Counted from the first letter of the stretch, positions 1-5,544 are shown. The stretch is DNA of 7,135 nt from Candidatus Omnitrophota bacterium (GCA_028717765.1 JAQUNE010000072.1:1-7135); one strand, 5' to 3'. Numbers and translations are program-made. The notes: generated by a model not told the origin, from the sequence alone.

Positions 1-87
1 CAATAGCGCAAGAAAGCCGAAAAGATGCTCACGGAAAAACACCTTTCGCAGTAGATTATCCTGATTATAGTGTAAAATGTTCTTCAT
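1..87 (-). CDS. Start of an unidentified gene downstream of the RAYT, cut by the window edge
   Basis: An ATG at 87-85 opens a frame that stays open for 29 codons to the window edge. A good ribosome binding site, GGAGAG (97-92), lies 4 nt upstream. The start is only 11 nt after the stop of the RAYT gene, so the two are probably cotranscribed and both would sit behind the riboswitch. The visible residues begin MKNILHYNQDNLLRK and end in a hydrophobic run (LFGFLALL), which may be the start of a membrane segment. I do not recognise the family. The plus strand is also open here (3-152), but it has no visible start and would run into the RAYT 3' end, so I prefer this reading. The support is the ribosome binding site and spacing, not homology. 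Confidence 0.5.
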   Translation of the reverse strand, partial: MKNILHYNQDNLLRKVFFREHLFGFLALL

Positions 88-98
88 CTTTCTCTCCG

Positions 99-1115
99 CT
101 ATTTCGCTTTCTTACCTGTGCTCTTCGGTGTTTCAGTCTTTACGCTCTTTAGTTTCTGCTCTAAATCAGCTGCGCGTTGTTTTTCCTTCTCCATGCGTAT
201 TGCCATGGCCTGATAGGAAACCATATCCGCAGCATGTTTTTCATTCAAATCTTTGATGATTGCGCCACGTTCTTGAGTTAAGCGCTTGTCCAGTTCATTT
301 TCTTTCAGCTGGATTTCCTTGGTAAAATTTTTCTTTAACCTCAATGAATTGGTATAAAGATACAAAGTAAAAATACTCAAGACTATAACCCCAATCACGG
401 ATATTTTAATAAATTTCCGGGAGACAATTTCTTGGCCGGCTTCACCAACACCTTGCACCTGAGGTTTAGCTTCTAACTCAGCACTTAACTGCTCTACCTT
501 TTTAATAAAATCCAAAGAGCCGATGACAACTTTTTTATTCAATTCTTTGCCTAATTTTTCCATCTCGTCTTTTGTGATACCTTTTAAATAACTCACATAA
601 TCAGAAACAGAATATTCTGAAAGGCGCGATTTAATTTCTTTTAATTCTTCATTCATCTCAAATAAAGGAGCACTGCCGGTATAATATAGGTAACTACTAT
701 ACTGATACTCTCCTAGATCTTTCACTAATCCCAATGCCAGAGGATTCAAATGTATGTAATTCATTGCCGGCATAATAAAGCTTTCCTTTTCCACTAAAAC
801 CAGCTTATGCCTTTCCTGAAAAAGATGGCCTTTTCTTTCGTGCTTGCCATTAAAATATTTGGTGTAATTTGCATTCAAGTCATGCATGATCTCTGAAGTA
901 GTCAGCCCTTCTTTTAATTCCATCAAAAGATGCAGGTGGTTCGGGAGCAGGCAAAAACCAAATAATTTAAAACCATATTGGTTCTTATATTTTTTTAATA
1001 ATTCCAAATAATTTAAGTAGTCTGCCTGGTCCTTAAAAATATTTTCATTGTTGTCCCCGCGCGAAGTTACGTAGACCAGCGATCCTGCAACATGGGTTCG
1101 TGGTATTCTGTTCAT
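99..1115 (-). CDS. RAYT / Y1 (IS200-like) transposase with a C-terminal membrane helix and coiled coil
   Basis: A protein of 338 residues. Residues about 1-145 are a Y1 HUH single-strand nuclease domain of the REP-associated tyrosine transposase type. It has the RGDNNENIF strand, the HUH motif LPNHLHLL (57-64; His60 and His62 would hold the metal), GHLFQERHK (96-104), and Y120 in MNYIHLNP, the expected nucleophile. The catalytic set looks complete. Family members cut single-stranded DNA at palindromes and usually end soon after this domain. Here a linker (145-233) leads to one membrane helix (about 234-256), then a charged coiled coil (about 257-325) and a lysine-rich tail. This tail is homologous to the neighbouring 108-residue protein (1325-1651). 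The ATG is supported by AGAGGTG 5 nt upstream. The gene lies behind its own promoter, a GEMM-I riboswitch and a terminator, so expression is probably conditional. No terminal repeats or REP palindromes flank it, so it is more likely a domesticated RAYT than an active IS. The nuclease call is firm; the function of the membrane form is unknown. Confidence 0.9.
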   Translation of the reverse strand: MNRIPRTHVAGSLVYVTSRGDNNENIFKDQADYLNYLELLKKYKNQYGFKLFGFCLLPNHLHLLMELKEGLTTSEIMHDLNANYTKYFNGKHERKGHLFQERHKLVLVEKESFIMPAMNYIHLNPLALGLVKDLGEYQYSSYLYYTGSAPLFEMNEELKEIKSRLSEYSVSDYVSYLKGITKDEMEKLGKELNKKVVIGSLDFIKKVEQLSAELEAKPQVQGVGEAGQEIVSRKFIKISVIGVIVLSIFTLYLYTNSLRLKKNFTKEIQLKENELDKRLTQERGAIIKDLNEKHAADMVSYQAMAIRMEKEKQRAADLEQKLKSVKTETPKSTGKKAK

Positions 1116-1120
1116 CTTTT

Positions 1121-1127
1121 CACCTCT
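1121..1127 (-). promoter_or_regulatory. Ribosome binding site of the RAYT gene
   Basis: AGAGGTG lies 5 nt upstream of the ATG at 1115. It fixes the start and shows that the leader between terminator and gene carries a normal translation signal. The same bases belong to an imperfect direct repeat of the end of the upstream 108-residue gene. Confidence 0.75.
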
Positions 1128-1139
1128 TTGCGTGGTACT
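1121..1139 (-). repeat. Direct repeat copy 2, flanking the riboswitch cassette (RAYT side)
   Basis: On the minus strand this reads AGTACCACGCA (1139-1129) followed by AAGAGGTG. Copy 1 (1331-1360) has the same 11-mer, about 8 extra bases, then AAGAGGTTG. In copy 2 the second block is the ribosome binding site. In copy 1 it is the last codons of the 108-residue gene and the -35 box. The copies are about 220 bp apart. Confidence 0.6.
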
Positions 1140-1152
1140 TTTGTATTTGCTT

Positions 1153-1188
1153 AAAAAAAAATCTCAGATAGGCTCTACCTGAGATTTT
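1153..1188 (-). terminator. Intrinsic terminator, the expression platform of the riboswitch
   Basis: A 9-bp perfect stem (1187-1179 with 1167-1159; AAATCTCAG on one strand) closes an 11-nt loop. On the minus strand it is followed by nine T residues (1161-1153). It lies between the aptamer and the RAYT ribosome binding site, where a transcription-terminating riboswitch needs it. Its left arm AATCT (1186-1182) can instead pair with AGATT (1208-1204), which includes the 3' strand of the aptamer's closing stem. That gives a plausible antiterminator. Some T residues also follow the hairpin on the plus strand, but no gene there would use it. Confidence 0.85.
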
Positions 1189-1202
1189 ATAAATTTATTT
1201 TC

Positions 1203-1286
1203 GAATCTTCGGTAATCTGCCTATCCAATTGCTTGGACGCACGATTTTGCGCCCCCTGATTACTCAAGGTTTGCCTTTTCGGATCC
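1203..1286 (-). ncRNA. GEMM-I (cyclic di-GMP class I) riboswitch aptamer
   Basis: The minus strand carries the GEMM-I landmarks in order. These are GGCAAACC (1275-1268), a 6-bp stem (1269-1264 with 1259-1254) capped by the GNRA loop GTAA, then GGCGCAAA (1253-1246), a second arm and ATTACCGAAG (1216-1207). The second arm has an upper stem 1237-1233 / 1228-1224 capped by GCAA. Its lower stem pairs 1246-1243 with 1217-1214 and 1241-1239 with 1220-1218, around one bulged base. The usual GCC after CGCAAA is AUC here, and the partner that is usually GGGUU is GAUU, so the change is compensated. A short P1, GGATC (1286-1282) with GATTC (1207-1203), closes the element. By my alignment with the Vibrio Vc2 aptamer the guanine at position 20 is kept, which favours cyclic di-GMP over 3',3'-cGAMP; I am less sure of that point. 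Since P1 competes with the antiterminator, ligand binding should favour termination (an OFF switch). That direction is inferred. Confidence 0.85.
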
Positions 1287-1308
1287 CTTCCTGCTTTTTC
1301 TATAATAA

Positions 1309-1336
1309 AGTATAACATATTTTTTTACTTTTTCAA
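1309..1336 (-). promoter_or_regulatory. Sigma-70 type promoter for the riboswitch-RAYT transcript
   Basis: TTGAAA (1336-1331), a 16-nt spacer, then TATACT (1314-1309) preceded by TG one base upstream, an extended -10. Transcription should start near 1302, about 16 nt before the aptamer. The -35 box overlaps the last codons and stop region of the 108-residue gene. The riboswitch therefore has its own short leader and does not depend on read-through from upstream. Confidence 0.7.
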
Positions 1337-1651
1337 CCTCTTAGCTGGATGCGTGGTACTGGGCTGCGTAGTCACCTTAGTTTCCAGTTCTTTTACCAGA
1401 TTTTTCTGGGAATCCAGCTTTTTTGCCAGATCATAATATTTAAGATAATCTGTGGCGTGTTTGGCCTCTAAATCCTTGCTAATCACCTCTCGTTCATGAG
1501 CGACTTTTTTGTCAAATTCCGCTTCTTTTATTTTACTCATTTGCTTAATAGACGCGCATAATTGAATATTTACGATCAACAAACCAAGGAAAAAGAGTAT
1601 CATTACGATAAATGCTATTTTTACGATGATTTTAGGCGAATTCTTTCCCAT
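1325..1651 (-). CDS. Small membrane-anchored coiled-coil protein, paralogue of the RAYT C-terminal module
   Basis: A protein of 108 residues with a short basic N-terminus, one strong membrane helix (about 9-30), a charged helical region that should form a coiled coil (about 40-92) and a basic Thr/Pro/Lys tail. Residues 43-93 align without gaps to residues 272-322 of the neighbouring RAYT, with about 20 identities by eye. Both share D-K, ER, KDL, K-H-A and a D-Y pattern, and both have a membrane helix just before. It is therefore a free-standing copy of the RAYT anchor/coiled-coil module, without the nuclease. The copies differ widely at the DNA level, so the duplication is old. AAGGA (1665-1661) lies 9 nt upstream of the ATG. 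The gene starts 65 nt after the ATPase gene and may be read through from that operon or from a weak promoter of its own. No known family is recognised. A plausible role is pairing with the RAYT coiled coil at the membrane, but that is inference. Confidence 0.75.
   Translation of the reverse strand: MGKNSPKIIVKIAFIVMILFFLGLLIVNIQLCASIKQMSKIKEAEFDKKVAHEREVISKDLEAKHATDYLKYYDLAKKLDSQKNLVKELETKVTTQPSTTHPAKRLKK
1331..1360 (-). repeat. Direct repeat copy 1, at the 3' end of the 108-residue gene
   Basis: AGTACCACGCA (1360-1350) plus AAGAGGTTGAAA (1342-1331) encode the C-terminal residues of the small coiled-coil protein. Both blocks recur, with about 8 nt missing between them and one T missing, at 1139-1117 in the RAYT leader. 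The two copies bracket the promoter, aptamer and terminator. Confidence 0.6.
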
Positions 1652-1679
1652 GCTCAGTTTTCCTTGTTTAATCTTTCAA

Positions 1680-1708
1680 AATGTAGATTGGACATTTTAC
1701 AGCCTCAA
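1680..1708 (-). promoter_or_regulatory. Possible weak promoter for the 108-residue gene
   Basis: TTGAGG (1708-1703), a 17-nt spacer and TACATT (1685-1680) give a poor but well-spaced sigma-70 match. It would start near 1673, just upstream of the ribosome binding site. The match overlaps the repeats at 1687-1718, so it may be accidental. Confidence 0.25.
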
Positions 1709-1718
1709 ATTGGACATT
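1687..1718 (-). repeat. Two direct 10-bp repeats (ATTGGACATT), possible IS-end remnant
   Basis: ATTGGACATT occurs at 1687-1696 and 1709-1718, with a 22-bp period. A 5-bp inverted pair lies outside them (GTAGA 1683-1687 and TCTAC 1721-1725). The outer copy overlaps the stop codon of the ATPase gene. Repeated short terminal motifs with this spacing recall the multi-repeat ends of IS21-type elements, but no transposase of that kind is present. It could equally be a binding site for a dimeric regulator. Confidence 0.45.
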
Positions 1719-2394
1719 ATTCTACCATTTTCCCCTGTATAAGTCGAATTTCTTGAGAAAATTGATTACCTGAAACCCCGGGATTATCACCGCTAATTAG
1801 CAAAAGAATTCCTCTGGAACGTACAATTTCATAGAGTAAATTTAAGATATTCTGGCTGTTTTCCGGGTCTAAATTTGCCGTTGGCTCATCCGCTAAAATC
1901 ACCTTTGGTTGATTAATTAAAGCCCGGGCAATTGCAACGCGCTGCTGCTCCCCTCCACTTAATTGCGCAGGCAAATGATGCATTCTTTTTTCAATGCCTA
2001 ACTGCTGCAAAATTTGATCGATTCTTTTTAAATTCTCCTGATAATTTTTCTCTTTAGGCAAAAGTGCTAGCTCAATATTTTCTTTTACCGTAAGCGTGGG
2101 AATTAAATTACAGTGCTGAAAAATAAAACCAAAATATTTACGCCTTAATCCTGATTTCTCTGGGTCATTCAAAAAATTAGTCTCCTTACCTTCTAAAATA
2201 ATCTTTCCCGAATTTGGCAGATCCAATAACCCAATAAGATTTAATAGAGTAGTTTTACCGGAACCAGAATTTCCTCTAATAAAAATTATCCCCTGGCCAG
2301 GTAAATCCAAATGATCTACCTCTAGCTTAAAGACCTCTTGGCTATCTTTAAAATAACTTTTTACCAGATTCGCAATTTTAATAGATGGTTCCAT
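1717..2394 (-). CDS. ABC transporter ATPase, LolD/MacB/FtsE type, lacking the switch histidine
   Basis: A protein of 225 residues, the usual length for this family. Walker A is GNSGSGKTT (41-49), the Q-loop glutamine is Q93 (GFIFQ), the signature is LSGGEQQ (145-151), and Walker B with the catalytic glutamate is VILADE (165-170), followed by PTANLD. These ATPases act as dimers under four-helix FtsX-type permeases, and the partner is most likely the permease at 5822-7072 at the other end of the operon. The H-loop is odd. Family members read as T/S-H-D after the last core strand, whereas here the sequence is LLLISGDNP, with Gly202 (codon GGT) in place of His. Hydrolysis may be slow or differently organised. 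The gene starts 6 nt after the preceding stop without a good ribosome binding site of its own, so translation is probably coupled. The specific substrate is not identifiable from this subunit. Confidence 0.93.
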   Translation of the reverse strand: MEPSIKIANLVKSYFKDSQEVFKLEVDHLDLPGQGIIFIRGNSGSGKTTLLNLIGLLDLPNSGKIILEGKETNFLNDPEKSGLRRKYFGFIFQHCNLIPTLTVKENIELALLPKEKNYQENLKRIDQILQQLGIEKRMHHLPAQLSGGEQQRVAIARALINQPKVILADEPTANLDPENSQNILNLLYEIVRSRGILLLISGDNPGVSGNQFSQEIRLIQGKMVE

Positions 2395-2400
2395 AATAAA

Positions 2401-3555
2401 TTATTTATCTACCCTTTCTAATTCCTGCTGAATTGCATTTTCTAAATCAGCTTTTTTCCAAAAGATATCCATGCGTTTAATGAACTCTATTTCCTTTGGC
2501 TTTCCTTCAACATTTAGCGTAAATTTATTCTTGCCATTAATCAAAATGCCTCCGCAAGACAAGCCGGTTTTACGCCAACGCACATACCCCTCATCATTTC
2601 TAAAATCAATACACTCAACATTGACTTTACCTTTATATTTATCCTTTAAAGATTCAAGATAACCCTTCATAAAAATATGCTCTTCATTAAAAGGATAGTA
2701 CGCTTCAACGATCACTTTTTGGCTCTCTTTTATTTCATTGACGGCCTTAGGAATAAAGCTAGGTTCTTGTAGGCCATACTGGCTCAAAATACTCAAACCT
2801 TTTTTGGAAAACATAAAATTCTGGAAATTTCTTGCTTCCTCCGGGAACTTACTGTCTCGCAGAATTGCAATATAACTATTAATTATCTCATGGCTATCAG
2901 AGGGAAATTGAGCAATAATTCTAATTGCTCCCTGCTCAACCTTATCGGTATTAGTCTCAAAGGGGCAAATATTGTAATGTATTCCGGCATCAGCTTTAGA
3001 GATGGCAATATAGGAAAGTGCTTCAATCGGGGTATTTGTAAAGATAACTTTCTTCTCTATTCTTTCCCAGAGCCCTAAGGATTTTAAAGATTCCACAGCA
3101 TAAGCGCCGATTGAATTAAAATCCGGATTAGAAATCACGATAGTTTTCACTGCATCACTGAGCAAATCAGAGATTGCTTTTGGATAATCGGATTTTGCCG
3201 GTGCAATGAGAATTAACTCGTATTTGGCAAAGGGGCGAATTGAATCTTCGTTAATAAACCCTTTTTCTTTAAGTAAACCTATCTCCTTCTTTCCCGGCGA
3301 AACGAATAAATCCGGTATTTTGCCTTTATCTAACACTAGCCTTACCAAGATGTTAGAGTTATCAAATACAGGCTCAACTTTTAGGTGATACTGTTTTTCA
3401 TATGCCAGCGATAATTCTTTAAAAGGAATAGTCATGCCACAAGGAACATAAATAGTTAAGACTTTTTGGCTATTGGCCTGCTGCCTATTCAAATAATACG
3501 CTATAGAAATGATTGTCAGAAGAAAAATTATAATAATTATGCCGCGCTTTTTCAT
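2401..3555 (-). CDS. ModA-like periplasmic binding protein fused to a thioredoxin-like domain
   Basis: A protein of 384 residues. Residues 1-22 are a hydrophobic signal or membrane anchor with no lipobox. Residues about 32-270 resemble the ModA-type (SBP_bac_11) binding fold and are paralogous to the protein at 4701-5543. Shared features include TIYVPCG (34-40), PDLFVSPG (81-88), NPDFNSIGAYAVE (143-155) and DAGIHYNIC (189-197). Cys39 and Cys197 fall where ModA proteins use hydroxyl or backbone groups and a tyrosine loop to hold the oxyanion, and the other binding protein has cysteines at the same places. Residues about 280-384 look like a thioredoxin-fold domain (VIVEAYYPF strand, VNVECIDF strand, GILINGK hairpin). 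It has no CxxC, and the usual cis-proline site reads LSCGG, with Cys334. It may therefore hold a ligand rather than act as an oxidoreductase. A ribosome binding site AAGGAAGGG precedes the ATG. The family calls come from motifs, and the ligand is unknown. Confidence 0.8.
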   Translation of the reverse strand: MKKRGIIIIIFLLTIISIAYYLNRQQANSQKVLTIYVPCGMTIPFKELSLAYEKQYHLKVEPVFDNSNILVRLVLDKGKIPDLFVSPGKKEIGLLKEKGFINEDSIRPFAKYELILIAPAKSDYPKAISDLLSDAVKTIVISNPDFNSIGAYAVESLKSLGLWERIEKKVIFTNTPIEALSYIAISKADAGIHYNICPFETNTDKVEQGAIRIIAQFPSDSHEIINSYIAILRDSKFPEEARNFQNFMFSKKGLSILSQYGLQEPSFIPKAVNEIKESQKVIVEAYYPFNEEHIFMKGYLESLKDKYKGKVNVECIDFRNDEGYVRWRKTGLSCGGILINGKNKFTLNVEGKPKEIEFIKRMDIFWKKADLENAIQQELERVDK

Positions 3556-3570
3556 GCCTATCCCTTCCTT

Positions 3571-4704
3571 TTATTTAATCACCAAACACGCACAAATATA
3601 ATCGCCTATCCACATTGCTACTGTGGTAGCAAAAATTACCTCTAAAATTACTGAGGTGACAAAATATACGCTTACTTTTTTCCAGCCCACAAACCTACTG
3701 ACTAACAAGAAACCTGGTAAGCTGGTTCCCGGACCTGCCAAAAGAATTGCCAGGGCAGGACCGATATCCATACCCAATTTTAAGAATGCCTTGGTAAAAA
3801 CGATTTCTGATAAAATCGGAAAATACATTAACTCTCCAAAAATAGTGGCAAAGAATGTTGTGCTTAAGGTCGGAAAGAATAAACGGTAACCATGAATATC
3901 CTTCTGTGCCGTCAAGAGATGATTAATCCAACGCACATCCACATACCGCGCGATAAAACCCACAAGCAGTATAGAAATAATAAAAAGTGGCACGATCATT
4001 TTAGCCAGCTTAAAGGTTTGTTTTGACCAATCGAGTAGTTCGCTCTTCTTAAACTTAACCAATACTAACCACAATAATAAACTCAAGCAAAGTATAAAAA
4101 GGGTAATCTTCAGGCGCACCCCTGCCGGATTAATTACATCAGCTGAAGTCGGAGAAGTTAAAAGAGAGCCGATGATCAAGATAGCAAACAGCAAGATAAA
4201 AAGCATGATCAGGCGCCAAGCTTGCGTTTTCTCTGTATCAACTAAAGGCTTGATTTCTTGCGGTTTTATTTTTGCGCGGAAAATCGTTTCCATCACTAAC
4301 CCCAAGACAATTGAAATTACGAAAACTCCGATTAATCTCCAAATGCCAACAAGCGAACCGATTACTTTAAAAGTGATGATCGCGGAAATCAGGTTTATTG
4401 CCGGCCCGGCATAAAGAAAAGTAAAAGCAGGGCCAATCCCTGCGCCGCGGTCCAAAATGCTAGCAAAGAGCGGAACGATATTACATGAACAAGCTGGCAA
4501 TACTATTCCGGCTATCGAGGCTACAGGATAAGAAATATATCTTTTAGTACCGGGCCCCAGATATCTTGTCATTGTTGATGTAGGCACAAAAGCCGCAACA
4601 GCCCCGGCAATAATAAATGCCGGCAAAATCGTAGTTAATGCCCCCCAGGTAAAGATGCAGCATTTAAAGATATCGATAACTTTTGCTAAACTATAGGTGT
4701 TCAT
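3571..4704 (-). CDS. ArsP/YraQ-type (DUF318) permease with a CSC motif
   Basis: A protein of 377 residues with about eight to ten membrane helices. Two halves show the internal repeat of this family. The first has LPACSC (69-74) followed by GPAFTFLYAGPAINL (91-105). The second has GELMYFP (290-296) followed by GPALAILLAGPGTSLP (316-331). A hydrophilic loop with several charged residues (about 142-162) separates them. Relatives include ArsP, which exports trivalent organoarsenicals through cysteine ligands, and the SO_0444-type Cu/Zn efflux proteins. Cys72 and Cys74 are the expected substrate ligands. There are also CC at 15-16 and CAC at 371-373. The start overlaps the preceding stop by 4 nt (ATGA), so translation is coupled to the lipoprotein gene. 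Placement between two cysteine-bearing binding proteins and near a CxxC protein supports transport of a thiol-binding metal or metalloid. Direction and substrate are not shown by the sequence. Confidence 0.87.
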   Translation of the reverse strand: MNTYSLAKVIDIFKCCIFTWGALTTILPAFIIAGAVAAFVPTSTMTRYLGPGTKRYISYPVASIAGIVLPACSCNIVPLFASILDRGAGIGPAFTFLYAGPAINLISAIITFKVIGSLVGIWRLIGVFVISIVLGLVMETIFRAKIKPQEIKPLVDTEKTQAWRLIMLFILLFAILIIGSLLTSPTSADVINPAGVRLKITLFILCLSLLLWLVLVKFKKSELLDWSKQTFKLAKMIVPLFIISILLVGFIARYVDVRWINHLLTAQKDIHGYRLFFPTLSTTFFATIFGELMYFPILSEIVFTKAFLKLGMDIGPALAILLAGPGTSLPGFLLVSRFVGWKKVSVYFVTSVILEVIFATTVAMWIGDYICACLVIK

Positions 4705-5543
4705 TGATTTTTAATTTCTTTTCCCGCCCACTTTTTTAAAATTTCCTGGGACCTTTCTGATTTCATATACTCGATAAATTCTTTTGCTAAAGGTTTATTC
4801 TTTGATGATTTTAAAATCCCTGCCATAGACTGGATTACTCCGCTGTCCCCTACGGTTTTGGATAAATCCATAACAATAAAAAAATCTTTCGGGACGATCA
4901 CTTCATCATAAGCCTTAAGGTCCTCATAAAGGCATGAACGATACATTATCCCCGCATCCACCTTATTTTCAGTGATATAATTTCTTGAATTCCTTCCAAA
5001 CTCAGTAAAGGTAATCTTATTTTTAATCTGTTCCCAAAGATTCAGTCTTTTTAAAATATCCACGGCGTATTTTCCCGATGAATTGACATTTGGATCAGGT
5101 AAGGCAATAGTCTTTACATCTTCCCTGGCTAAATCTGAGAGCGTATGAATATTTTTTGGATTTGTTTCCGGTGTAACTAAAATGACAGAATCGTTTGCCA
5201 AGGCTACCGGCGCCATTACCGTAGTTTCGATAAGGCCACGTTTTACTAAAGGATTAAATTCTAGCGGGCCGGTTGCGATATAGATATCCGGCCGGGCATT
5301 TTTATCCAAGACCTTGCGCATCAGCACCACCGAATTACCGGTATCAAAATTAATCCTCACCCCCGGATGTTCTTTTTTATAAAGATCGAGGATCTCACAA
5401 AATGAGGCAAAGATACTGCAAGGCACAAAAATAGTAAGTTCACTTTTTGTAGAAACTTTCTGGCTACAGCCAAAAATATTACTTAAGAAAATCAGGCCTA
5501 CTAAAGATGCTATGGTGTTTACAAAATATTTATTCCTTTTCAA
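4701..5543 (-). CDS. ModA-like substrate-binding lipoprotein with two pocket cysteines
   Basis: A protein of 280 residues. The start is TTG at 5543-5541, chosen because AAGGAGAAG lies just upstream and no ATG fits. An N-terminal lysine/arginine stretch and hydrophobic core end at IFGC, with Cys26 as a likely lipidated residue, so the protein should sit in the outer leaflet of the inner membrane or in the outer membrane. Residues about 36-275 match the ModA-type type II binding fold: LTIFVPCS (36-43), GNSVVLMRKVLD (69-80), PDIYIATGP (85-93), LPDPNVNSSGKYAVDIL (148-164) and DAGIMYRSC (196-204). Cys42 and Cys204 match Cys39 and Cys197 of the fused binding protein at 2401-3555; Cys49 is extra. 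Cysteines at these places suggest a soft metal or metalloid ligand rather than molybdate. No ModB/ModC-type partner is present, so it probably hands its ligand to the ArsP/YraQ-type permease or to the MacB-like pump. Confidence 0.85.
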   Translation of the reverse strand: MKRNKYFVNTIASLVGLIFLSNIFGCSQKVSTKSELTIFVPCSIFASFCEILDLYKKEHPGVRINFDTGNSVVLMRKVLDKNARPDIYIATGPLEFNPLVKRGLIETTVMAPVALANDSVILVTPETNPKNIHTLSDLAREDVKTIALPDPNVNSSGKYAVDILKRLNLWEQIKNKITFTEFGRNSRNYITENKVDAGIMYRSCLYEDLKAYDEVIVPKDFFIVMDLSKTVGDSGVIQSMAGILKSSKNKPLAKEFIEYMKSERSQEILKKWAGKEIKNQ

Positions 5544-5544
5544 T

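Noticed and set aside
3..152. Plus-strand open frame entering from the left edge, ending in a 50-codon reading
   Set aside because: It has no visible start and would run convergently through the last 54 bases of the RAYT gene. The minus-strand frame over the same bases has a good ribosome binding site and operon-like spacing.
99..1115. Complete IS200/IS605 insertion sequence around the RAYT
   Set aside because: No terminal hairpins, target-site pattern or accessory TnpB gene are visible, and the gene has a dedicated promoter and riboswitch.
1562..1756. Plus-strand frame of 64 codons across the small coiled-coil gene and its upstream gap
   Set aside because: It is antisense to a gene with clear homology to the RAYT tail, has no convincing ribosome binding site and no recognisable motif.
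2401..5543. A standard molybdate/tungstate ABC importer
   Set aside because: There is no ModB-type permease. The ATPase is of the LolD/MacB type, and the binding pockets carry cysteines not expected for molybdate binding.
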